Part shown: piece after piece, positions 21,431-32,485 of the stretch | Position numbering within the stretch: position 1 is the stretch's first letter | Layout of the letters: every line of letters starts with the position of its first letter | Assembly (NCBI GenBank): GCA_032209605.1 | Contig: JASFXZ010000037.1 | Coordinates: 1,922,001-1,986,000 of the forward strand | Source of the DNA: Mactromeris polynyma | Taxonomy: Eukaryota > Mollusca > Bivalvia > Venerida > Mactridae | DNA: 64,000 nucleotides | Reading direction: 5' to 3' | The notes under the pieces: model-generated | Database searches by the model: none | Seen by the model: only the letters and a program-made list of their open reading frames with translations | Told to the model about the DNA's origin: nothing | Made by a program: the position numbers and the translations under genes

Positions 21431-23928
21431 GGAACGGTCAGTAAACATTCTGGGGGTTAACACAACATTATAAATAATGATATGATTTACGCAAAAATGA
21501 ATATGGATACTATCGTACAAAATGTATGTATGAGACCATAACACTTGCTGACCATATCAGCCAGAGTTTGCTCAACAAAACTGTTTCAGCGTACATAAAA
21601 TATACACATTTAAATAATACACTGAGTCAAAGCAGAGAGTGTGCATTGTGCGTTTCACTGTTACTTTGTAACCAATTAAATTATATATGGAATATATACA
21701 TCAAGATGCAATACAGAAAACAAAAAATATATATCCAGAGAAAATTGAAATTATCTTTCAGTTGGTACCAAATATGTCTATGTTTAGCCGCTATTGTATC
21801 GAAAATTGTTTATATTACCCCATGCACACTTTAGAATTTACAACTTGAAACGTAATTACTTCATGTATGTAAATTGACGTCCTTGAATAAATAAAATGTG
21901 CAAGAACATACTTTGTTTGAGAACTTCACTGGTATAGATAATGATAATCTTCACATAAAGTTTGAATATTCCATGTAGAGCTCATTATGACAGGTTTCGG
22001 CAACAAAATGGCGATATAATTTAGACAATATTCATGAATATGTAGCCTCTTTAAACGTCTATAAACGTATTTTCAATGATACATGTAATTAATTATACAT
22101 CATAGAATGACGTTACATTAGTCTGAAATGTATCACAATACAAAATATGTATGTCGGAAATGCATAATACATACACCATGTAAATATTTGAAGTATCGTG
22201 TCTGAGTTACCTTTAACAGCTTGCTTGGTGACGACAGTCAACGATACCACAATAGTGTACACAGATATTTGTTCCAACATACAACGTGTATATGTACCAT
22301 GATGTAAACAACTGCACTATTACAACAATTGATGTTTCGTAGAATATTCATTATGGCTACCACATGCAATCCCGGTTATGTTCTTTAGCATGGTAAAAAC
22401 GTAAAATTGTACGTATGCCTGACCACATAATCTTACTATATAGCACTATCTGTGACCCAACAACGCGTTCAAAATACGAAAATATGTCCATAGTATTAAT
22501 CAATTCTGTATTTATTATCCGGAATCTTTTTTTGTTTTCATTAATACGAATGTCTAAGAAATGAAAAAATATTAATCTGAATATGTCTTGAAACTGAATA
22601 TAATTATATGTGGCGAAACATCAATTATTTGATTTCTTAAAATTAATCAGAAACAAACTATAAATGTAGTGTAAGGTGGGGCAAAGTGCCCATATTAAGC
22701 AATATGTTATGATACAATAATAACCATCAGTACGCTTTTAAGACATTACTGGTTATGCGTGCAAGTTTGCACGAGACTTATACATTTATAGCACAGTTAA
22801 AGCTCAATAAAGTGAACATAACTTAATTGTATGGGGCAAAACGCATTTTGATAAGGGGAAATAACCTCTAAACATTATATATTTATAAATAACTTCTGGT
22901 AAAATGTAGTACAATTTCATGATCATGTACGCACTGTATAAATACCGTCAAACAAACGCATGAATGGCAAAATCGAGAATACAATGTGCACGATGCAATA
23001 CTAAAATATTAACTAATCAGCTTTAACACAAATTAGTGTAAAATTAGAGTGAAGATGTTTTTGTAACTATGTATACGAGTGTCAGATTCGTAATAATGTC
23101 CGGACAGGCCTCGTAAATTTAATGGTCACTAAAAATCTCTATAAGTGTGGCACTCAAACTCAATAATTACTCCCATATCGTGCAATCACTCTAAAATCTC
23201 AAAGAAAATAAGCCAAAAGTAATATTCATCACTCATTTGACATTTTTTGCATTTTTTACATTCAAACTTTCACTGTCAGACTACTAAGAGTAAATTTAGT
23301 GATTTAGGTACAGAGTGTAAGTATTCGTTATAATCCCGGGCCAAGGTTTAAACCCTCAATGGTGTTTGTGTCACTAAAAGTAAGCTACAGTTCCCATATT
23401 CTCATACATCATTATTTTTGTGTCTTATGTCCATTAAGCATTTGTAATTGTCTATATGCATACATGTACGTTATTTCATCACGGTCTCCATGCATCCATG
23501 GGGTGGATGTGCATTTTGTATTTGACATTTACTGCTAGGCTTTATTCGTTTTTTTACATTTCTGTTTGATAAACATCAAGTGCAAGTTACATAAAAATTA
23601 CAAATGCTCAAGTATTTATTAAAATACACATGAGCAATAAAATCCAAGGGATATAGCACAGGTAGTGCATGTACCACTTACTCGGAGGAACTATTTCTTA
23701 TGGAGTGCATATTGAATAGGTTAAACACCGGCTTATAGTTTGTCATATACTGTAATTATATCATATTCGTTATAAACAATATAAAGATATGCTATCAGAA
23801 AATGATGTATAAATTGTGTGTATAAATATACAATATATCAATAATCTAAGTATTCGCCGAGAAATCACAAACAACGTTACACATAAATGACGATCTACTT
23901 TTAATACACAATTGATATAAACATTAAC
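21431..23928. other. intergenic, no gene supported
   Basis: Very AT-rich. Short ORFs look random. No repeats, RNA genes or splice-flanked exons that I can support. Confidence 0.5.
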
Positions 23929-24448
23929 CTTAACTACACTGATAACCAACGCGTTTTGAATCACATGACATGTACAAATAAAGTATCAAATGCTCTACTA
24001 AATACACTTGACTTTTCCGCTCATTTCCGTCTCAAGTATGATTATTGCGCATCATTTGTAGTTTAAAATGTTCTTTTTATGTTTACCAATCGAGTACAAT
24101 TGCTTTGTTAACATTGAGATGAAAATAGTTTCAAACTAATATTTATGAATATCAAATATCTATTAGTGTTCAAAAGCTCTTAAATGTTAAAGTTACAAGA
24201 CATTGATGCTGCTTTTTTGTAACTTGAAACTGTTACACACTGTTCTATTCTAGCGTACACTCATTGTTGCGCTGACAGTTTCTCTTTCCAGCGTACACTC
24301 ATTGTTGCGTTGATGGTTTCTTTTTCTAGCGTACACTCATTGTTGCGCTGACAGTTTCTCTTTCTAGCGTACACTCATTGTTGCGTTGATGGTTTCTCTT
24401 TCTAGCGTACACTCATTGATGCGTTGATGGTTTCTCTTTCTAGCGTAC
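23929..24448. repeat. tandem duplication unit 1 with minisatellite
   Basis: About 260 bp of unique sequence starting 'actacactgataaccaacgc', then 'gttacaagacattgatgctg' and about five copies of a 39-bp unit based on 'tagcgtacactcattgttgc'. The whole unit recurs at 24,449-25,615. Confidence 0.8.
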
Positions 24449-25615
24449 ACTACACTGATAACCAACGCGTTTTGAATCACATGACATGTACAAATAAAGT
24501 ACCAAATGCTCTACTAAATACACTTGACTTTTCCGCTCATTTCCGTCTCAAGTATGATTATTGCGCATCATTTGTAGTTTAAAATGTTCTTTTTATGTTT
24601 ACCAATCGAGTACAATTGCTTTGTTAACATTGAGATGAAAATAGTTTCAAACTATTATTTATGAATATCAAATATCTATTAGTGTTCAAAAGCTCTTAAA
24701 TGTTAAAAACTAAGCGCGATTGCTGTATTGACTAAATAATAATATTATAACCAATTTGACGAAACTATTGCTCCCTCGACGAGAAAAATGTACCGTCGAA
24801 CCTCATTTATTCGACAACCTTCTCTCCGAATACTTGGTATCAGGTCCCAAATGTATCTGATCTGTTCGCAATCATTTATTAAGACTGAACGAGGCCCGAC
24901 TAAACATTAAAATAATAATATATTTCATGGTGATTAGTCTTTTAGGTCTATATAACCGATGCTTTCAATTTTCAACGTTTATTCAAATTCAACAGTCTGC
25001 AAACTGACCCAAAGTTACAAGACATTGATGCTGCTTTTTTGTAACTTGAAACTGTTACACACTGTTCTATTCTAGCGTACACTCACTGTTGCGCTGACAG
25101 TTTCTCTTTCCAGCGTACACTCATTGTTGCGTTGATGGTTTCTCTTTCTAGCGTACACTCATTGTTGCGCTGACAGTTTCTCTTTCTAGCGTACACTCAT
25201 TGTTGCGTTGATGGTTTCTCTTTCTATCGTACACTCATTGATGCGTTGATGGTTTCTCTTTCTAGCGTACACTCATTGTTGCGCTGACAGTTTCTCTTTC
25301 TAGCGTACACACATTGTTTCGCTGACAGTTTCTCTTTCTAGCGTACACTCATTGTTGCGCTGACAGTTTCTCTTTCTAGCGTACAGTCATTGTTGCATTG
25401 ATGGTTTCTCTTTCTAGCGTAAACTCATTGTTGCGCTGATGGTTTCTCTTTCTAGCGTACACTCATTGCTGTGCAAAGAGTTTCTCTTTAACGTAAACTC
25501 ATAGTTGCGCTGATAGTTTCTCTTTCTAGCGTACACTCATTGTTGCGCAGATAGTTTCTCTTTCTAGTGTACACTCATTGTTGCGGAGATATTTTCTCTT
25601 TCTAGCGTACACTCA
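24449..25615. repeat. tandem duplication unit 2 with longer minisatellite
   Basis: Repeats unit 1, but has a 305-bp segment (about 24,708-25,012) between the two blocks that are adjacent in unit 1, and about 14 copies of the 39-bp minisatellite (25,072-25,615), in which TGACAGTTTC and TGATGGTTTC variants alternate. Confidence 0.8.
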
Positions 25616-25619
25616 TTTT

Positions 25620-27180
25620 GTCTTAAGTTCTACAAAATACTTAGTTAATTGACGGTTTTTCTTACTGCCTTTCAATAATAGATTTTAGTTTACACTTGGG
25701 AGATGTTTACTGCAATAGTAGTATTGATAACCATTTATACAGGACACTTTATAGTTATATTCTCTCTCTTTTATTGTGATTGTGTTCTTTTTTACTGAAT
25801 TGTGTGGATTTTTTAACGTGGTACTTTACACGTGGCACACACATACTATCGAACATAGTCGAATCGAAGTGTGTAATGAAGCTTGAATGCTGAAAACATT
25901 TATTTACTATGACATTTGACTTGTAACATTTAGTAAGTGTCGTCTTGTCACATGGTTTGCAGAACCCGTCCATATTTTTTCCACTTTTATATTATTTGCT
26001 TTCTTTAATAAAACACTCTTTTCGAAGTCGCAGTTTTTGTTTTAATTTATTTAAAGTATGTTCAGCAGAATAATCCATTCGAGCAAGATCTTCCAACCTT
26101 CTTAAGTATAATAAACGTACCACTAAGTTATAAAATGATGATATTACCTTGTCATAGTATATCTTGTTCATATGTTATACATTCCCAATTTAAACATAAT
26201 CATAATCAAGAAGACAAAAGCATTGAGCGACAAGAAAGACATAAATCATCTTTGGTTTTCTTACAAGGGTAAAGGTATAATAAAATGTACATGTAGTTTA
26301 CAGTGGACTGTCTAGCTTTTGGAGTGAATTTGAAGGTTCTGAGTTCAAAATCACGGCGATTCAGTACGATTGAACTGAAAACCCTCTATCGAAAGACATT
26401 CATTTCTCCATGACTGGGTCCCGTGGGGAGTTGTCATTTAAATTCAACATATATAATATCTATAGGTATTTCTTGCTTTCTAAACTTTACACGATACACC
26501 TGAAATTTACGTTCGATGCAATGTGTTCGTTTGAGGAACATGTTAAAACTACAAAATACATTAACAGAGAGGAAATGATGCCGTTGATACCATCATACGA
26601 CCCGGACTTCAAACCATCCAAGACGAAAGTTGGGATTAGTCACATTGTGACAAACGTTTGCGGTTGATTGTAGTAGAAAGTAAGTAGTAATCTTTATTTT
26701 CATCGTAAAGCATACCTTACCTATTAAATTGAGATATCATATAAAGCTGCACATGTAGTACAACCTTCCGTGAATGAACTATAACAAATAGCAAATATTC
26801 TATACACAATCAAATCTTGTTTCCATTGTTATACATTTGACGTAAAAGAGAGAATAAGTTGCTACAGGGTACACCACATCCGTAAGACAAAGCTTCCCCA
26901 TACAGACCTCCAGGAATAGTGGATACATTATCAAGCATTTGAGGAGGTACAAAGGTAAATACGCAAGGGAACAAGGGGAGCATGGAATGACTTCGCCAAC
27001 CATAAACGACTACTCAGGAGAAATAATGAGGACAAACAGGGGGGGGTTTAATGGATGGAATACATCACAGGACAAGTCAGGACATCTGGCAATAATAGGC
27101 CGAAAGGAGGGGGAATAACATGTTCGCTATATGAAGTGAAATAATTGCACATAAGGAAAGGGAAATATAAAAACACTGTG
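25620..27180. repeat. duplicated flank unit, copy 2 of 3 (no gene attached)
   Basis: Diverged copy of about 19,850-21,410, same orientation, ending in an R1 repeat (26,830-27,180, reverse). The Ly6-mucin exons that precede this flank in A and B are absent here; the minisatellite array occupies that side. Confidence 0.75.
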
Positions 27181-28400
27181 GGTTTAAATCGATTTAAAGG
27201 TAGCTAACCTCACATCGCTACATGGTCATTGCTGTCGAACACATACACATAACTTGACGATGTAGGCAGTAACTAATCAGTTAATGCAATAAACCATTAC
27301 GTACATAACAACAAACACAATGTGTATAATCCACCACAAGAAACAAGCAGCCTAATACTGATCTTGCTCTCAGTAACTTAGTTATTTACATCAGAATGCG
27401 AAAAAAACACAAAATATTAAATCAATAACATAATGTAACGTCAACTCAAAATAATGGAATTAATAATAAGACAAAATCTTAAATACTGGTGAAAGGGAAG
27501 GGGAATTCAAAATAACGACAAATAGAAATAAAATATAAAATTATATAGAGAGAGAAAAACAAACAAAATTACGACTGTACCAAATGAGGATTAAGTTGTG
27601 TTATAAAACAGCACTATAGAGAGAAAGGTTTCCTTGTTAATGCCAAATGACGTCATATGTATTTTCATTAAACGACGTCATAATAGAGAAACTGATACAT
27701 AGATACAATCGTCATTAATGACATTAAGAAAGTAGCCTAGAGAAATTCATCTGATATATATGCCTCAATGATAAGTACGTAATGTATAGAGAAGAGGATG
27801 GTGGATTTATAAAAGCTGAAAATGGTCAACCCAACTAATACTTCGACATACAATGGACAGCACAAAATGAACCAAGGACAAACACCAACGTTAACCGAAA
27901 CAAATATAGACACAACAGCACAATAGTGGTAGGGTAATTAGTTTAAGATACTGCATGGAACGTTTATTCCTACATAGTCCCGAACATCTTAAAGACAATC
28001 TCATTCGTCCTATCCTGCAATATCAAGTACGGTATTTCAGATATAATTTTATCTAGTTTATTAACAGGGGCGAACATATATCAAGAATTGATTTATATAA
28101 AGTCGTATCGGCAGTAGTTCTTATTATGTTAGGATTATAACAGTTCCTTATTAACTTATCAATCAGTTTAACAAATAACTGATCAAAGTTTCAACTGTTT
28201 TTTTCAAATGTTATATAACAGATCTCCATAAAAATTAGGTATTGTAATTATTGTATCCAAAATAGATTTGCCACCTAATCCATTTGTTTGGATATTTATA
28301 CCAACGTTTACGATTTTAGTCTCCTACTGTCGTCATATAACAGGATGAAAAACTTTCAAAATCAATGGAATCAATTGCGATCAATTTTTTTAAATTTCGC
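27181..28400. other. intergenic, no gene supported
   Basis: AT-rich, short AG-rich runs (27,545-27,560), no coding region or repeat that I can define. Confidence 0.5.
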
Positions 28401-28439
28401 CAGCTCTAAGCCTGGCATGGGTCAAATATCGGCGCGGTG

Positions 28440-28930
28440 ATAAACAGGTTTGCAATTAACATTTGTTTGGAGTCAACTTAGCAAATAACAAATGTACTAC
28501 ATGTAACAGAGCTGGATGATGAATATCATTCCCTACTGTTTTGTAGACTGTTGTTTCCCCTGCGGTCTGTGAGGGGAGGAATTATCTTACATATATGTGG
28601 CGTTCGCCGTTACAACTTCACTCCTCTTTGATATAGAATTAATTCAGTAAACTCATAACCGACGACATATGTCTCATGGAGGAAGTTTTACCTCGAGACT
28701 AGAACATCTTAAACGGAGTTTATAAGCAAGTGCCATTTTCAACGCGCACGGAGGTTAAAAAACATTCCACATTGGGGCAAGCTTTGCAGTGTATACGTTT
28801 CCATCGGTTACTTTGCTATTGAACAAATTAAGTTTCATCACGGATAAAATGCTATGCCATTAGTACTGTACTGTATTCTAAGAGCTCAAGCATGGGACTA
28901 GTCTTCGATTACTTACCTGTGAAGTTAGCT
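28440..28930. repeat. composite repeat shared with 53.3-54.35 kb
   Basis: 28,440-28,800 is the reverse complement of about 53,290-53,620 (shared 'ctactgttttgtagactgtt', 'gaagttttacctcgagact'), while 28,820-28,930 matches about 54,235-54,330 in direct orientation ('ggataaaatgcta', 'ccatta', 'tattctaagagc'). Confidence 0.7.
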
Positions 28931-29745
28931 GTTAGCCGTTAGTTGTAAATTCAGATGTTTGTTCCCGAATAAACAACTATTAGTTGTTAGTTCAGATGTT
29001 TATTCAAAGAAAAATAGCAAGAAGTTAGATGTGAGTTCGGATATGATGTAGCGAATACACAGCTATTAGTTATTAGTTCAACTGTTTATTCGCATACATT
29101 GAGGCGAACTAACAACTAATAGCTAATAATTTCGATGTTTATTCGCAGAATATTATGATATAGCCAATACACAGCCAGTAGTTGTTAGTTCAGATGTTTA
29201 TTCGAAAAAACATTGCCATAAGTTAGATGTGAGTTCGGATATGATGTAGCGAATACACAGCTAGTAGTTGTTGGTTCAGATGTTAATTCGAATATGATGG
29301 AGCGAATACACAGATTTTAGTTGTTAGTTTAGATGTTTATTCGAAGAAACATTCCAATAATTTAGATGTGAGTTGGAAATGATGTAGCGAATACACAGCG
29401 AATAGTTGTTAGTTCAAATGTTTATTCGCATATGATGAGACGAATATACAGCTAGTAGTTGTTAGTTCAGATGTTTATACGAAAAAACATAGTCTGAAGT
29501 TAGATGCGAGTTCGAATATGATGCAGCGAATACACAACTAGAAGTTGTCAGTTCAAATGTTTATTCCAAAATGCATAGGTTTGTAGCGAATGTACAGCGG
29601 TTATTTGGTAGTTAAGATGTTCGTTCCCGAATTCACAGCTATTTTTTGTTTATTTAGAAGTTAACTCAAGAATCCATAGCCAGAAGTCAGTTCAAATATG
29701 AAGTAGAGAATTCACACTTGTTAGTCTGTACGTTAGTTCTCGAAA
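28931..29745. repeat. degenerate satellite array
   Basis: Repeating phrases 'agttgttagttcagatgttt', 'attcg', 'gatgtagcgaatacacagct' and 'gttagatgtgagttcg' occur about every 60-130 bp with heavy divergence. An inverted remnant lies at 42,215-42,290. Confidence 0.7.
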
Positions 29746-29929
29746 TCGAATTTATAGCCAGATTTAAACCGAAATAAACTGCATTTAAGTGCGTCGGTCT
29801 CGATATGAGTTTGCTTATCATAAAACTCTTAGTAACATAATGTTTTGCCTAAAAACAAATGCGTGTTTCTAAAAAATGTTAAGGTTATTTTGAATTTCAT
29901 CATAATATTTAGCAACAGCTCTTAGAATG

Positions 29930-30399
29930 GTGACATCACCAAACATGACAGGAAGTTTTCTGTGAGTTCAAATAACATATCATTGATGTACATGATAAAC
30001 AGTATAGGCCCATGAACAGACCGTTGAGGGACGTCTTATGTGATATGACCTGCTTCTGAGAGCTATCTAGATACATTTACCTTTTGATATCTGTTTGTCG
30101 AATACAATTTGAACCTCTGAAGTGATGATTGATTGGAGTTACTTGATTTATCAAGAAGAGTTGAATATTTCACTAGATCAAATGCCTTTGACAAGTCCAG
30201 AAAGAGTGTTCCGACAATTTTACTTCCATTGATGGCATTTATCCACCTGTCTACAATAGATGTCAATGCAGTGTCAGCTCTGAAGCCAGGCTGAACTTTG
30301 TGTATTAAGTTGTTATTTTCTTTCAATATATCTTTTTTTAATGATCAGAAACATGGCTATAACATATATTTCAAATTATTGTTGGTGAAGTCAGTCATT
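29930..30399 (-). pseudogene. LINE reverse transcriptase relic
   Basis: Minus-strand translation shows VQPGFRADTALTSIVDRW, then GTLFLDLSKAFDLVKYSTLL and, after a gap, DVPQRSVHGPILFIMYINDM with a stop just before. These are RT motifs 2 to 4 of a Jockey/CR1-like non-LTR element, distinct from the LINE at 46.5 kb. No start or catalytic YxDD remains. The LTR element has inserted beside or within it at 30,400. Confidence 0.75.
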
Positions 30400-31035
30400 T
30401 GTAACCTCTTACATCGCTCTTACATTCGGTCAATTATCTATGATTCTGCTATACCAGAATAATTACAGGTATAATTGACCACGAGTAAACAACGTGTACC
30501 ATCACATTGTTTATACATTCTTTTCTCGCTTGCTATAACCTATAACCTATGACTAAGAGTGATTACAAGTACTGATTCCAAGATTCTCTAAACAAATAAG
30601 GATACATGATTAGTCTTAGTAAAACGTCAGCAGTACATGATACAAAGTCAGGATCATGTGATATATTATGATTGGTCAAGAACCTAAAAATGTATAGTTA
30701 TATAGCGCCAGCAAGCCGCTTCAGATTCAGTCTTTTTCGTGCCAGGCTCCTGAGAGTTTTTCCTGACAATCTTTTACTGAAATTATAGAACTTGGAAATC
30801 ATCTAACGGAATCACTCTCAGTATTCTAATTGGATTTTATTTGACACAACTGTTTTCAATACGGATTAAATAAAGTAATGAAATAATCAGAGATTTTGTG
30901 ATAATTTTTATTATTTAAAATATCACCCAACTAGTGATCTCGGTACAAGACAGTATACTTGTATATCACAACCAAGTCAGCTATCAAGACTAACATGGCG
31001 ACTTCTGGTCAAGGTGATATCTAAGCAGGGTGATA
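30400..31035 (+). repeat. 5' LTR
   Basis: Starts TGTAACC and ends GGTGATA. It contains inverted CCAAT (30,671-30,675), a TATA-like stretch (30,692-30,704) and AATAAA (about 30,869-30,874), so U3, R and U5 can be placed in order. A short ATG-initiated reading frame (ATG GCG ACT to TAA) lies near its end. Confidence 0.95.
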
Positions 31036-31037
31036 TC

Positions 31038-31055
31038 TGGTGGAGAATCCGAAAT
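31038..31055 (+). promoter_or_regulatory. candidate primer-binding site
   Basis: TGGTGGAGAATCCGAAAT begins two bases after the 5' LTR; TGG at the start fits pairing with a tRNA 3' CCA end. I cannot assign the tRNA. Confidence 0.5.
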
Positions 31056-31087
31056 TCCTGTTCGATTATAATATCAACGAATATGGC

Positions 31088-31097
31088 AGAGGTATGT
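31088..31097 (+). promoter_or_regulatory. candidate 5' splice donor overlapping the gag ATG
   Basis: GAG then GTATGT (GT at 31,092-31,093). The gag ATG (31,094-31,096) is part of the donor, so splicing here would remove the gag start. Paired with the acceptor at 36,674 it would give an env subgenomic RNA. Confidence 0.5.
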
Positions 31098-32485
31098 CGA
31101 ATTATTACTTAAGAAGTAACAAAGCGCCTACCACATCTACGCCGAGAAATTTGCGAGAACTTTTAAACGATACTCGCAAACGAACTCAAGAGCTTCGTGA
31201 TAAATTTTATTCGACATTACAAGCCAATCCGACATCAGACGAAATACCGCAGACTATCCCGCCGAACTACGAAGACACCCAGACGAATACACCCATCCAG
31301 GCAGCAACCAAAGAACAACTAATTCCAGAGGACCCGTTATCACACAATAAATCTCCAGATGACCAACTCAACTTTTCGTGGGGAGAATATAGTGATATAA
31401 ACAATCCTAACTCTAAATCTCACATTTATCCATCCTTAACAGAAGAAGATTTAGAAACTCAACAAGTGTGTAGCGATATAAACTTTAAACCCAAAGTGCC
31501 ACCAACAGCGCCGATAAATTCGCCTGCTCAAGACACGGACAGGACTCTAGACTTCATTACGGGTAATATGCATTCTCGTATAATTAAATTATCACCTTTT
31601 ACTGGCAAAGATTTTGAAAGTTTTTCGGCATTTTTAACGAAATTTGATAAATTTTGCGCTCTGAACAATATTAGAGACGTTCAAAAAGGCGACATTTTAA
31701 ATTTTTATTTAGAAGGTACGGCCGCCACTTATTACGATAATTTATCGGAAGAAGTAAAAACAAATTATTCTGAATTAACACAGGCCTTAGCAAATCGTTT
31801 TCAAACTAAGGACCTAGATTACAATTTGATTTCTATCAAACAAAAACAGGATGAGTCTACGGATAATTATATGTCCAGAGCATTAAAAATTGCTACGGAT
31901 TTGAAACTTGACGAGCGAATTTTGATTTCGCTTATGGTTAACGGTCTCAAAGATGATATCAGGAAACAAGTCTTGTTAAAGGAACCAAAATCTTTGCCAG
32001 AGTTGAGTTAATTTGTTAAATTGTGTGAGATTACAAATACTCTATCTGTTAATTGCATGGAAACCAAATTTGATACATTGTTAGAGGAAGTTAGAAATTT
32101 GAAAGTTGAAATGCAAGCTAAACCAATTAATATGGTACAATCTGGCTCTTCAGAACATTTTCCTCATAACGAGTATAATTACAACCCGCGCCAATATCAA
32201 AATGTTCCTCATAACGAGTATAGTTATAACCCGCGCCAATATCAACATTCAGAGAGATTTGATACACAGCCTCGAGCTCAGTATGATAGATTTGCTTATA
32301 GCAAACCGAAAATCATTAGACCGTATACATCTAATCCTAGACTTACTTCAAGACCAGTTACCTGTCAGAAATGTGGTAATGATAGATGCTTATCAGGCAG
32401 AAACTGTCAGGCATACAATAAAACATGCCATTTTTGCGGTAAAGTCGGTCATTTCAGATCTGTCTGTTATAAGGTTAGAAGATGA
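31094..32485 (+). pseudogene. gag: gag of the LTR element, interrupted by TAA
   Basis: From ATG 31,094 the frame encodes an N-terminal region, then a retrotransposon capsid-like segment (about 31,545-32,000: FESFSAFLTKFDKF) up to TAA at 32,009-32,011. The same frame then continues through a repeat (NEYxYNPRQYQ twice) to a CCHC zinc knuckle (CHFCGKVGHFRSVC) and TGA 32,483-32,485. The knuckle packages RNA in related elements. The TAA falls between capsid and nucleocapsid parts and would truncate Gag. Translation start is uncertain: an earlier ATG at 31,083 opens a short out-of-frame ORF. Confidence 0.85.

Noticed and set aside
21526..21834. 102-codon ORF
   Set aside because: No recognisable domain, no paralogue in the duplicated flanks, AT-rich random look.
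24240..25615. CRISPR-like array
   Set aside because: Units are contiguous 39-bp minisatellite copies without unique spacers, in animal DNA.
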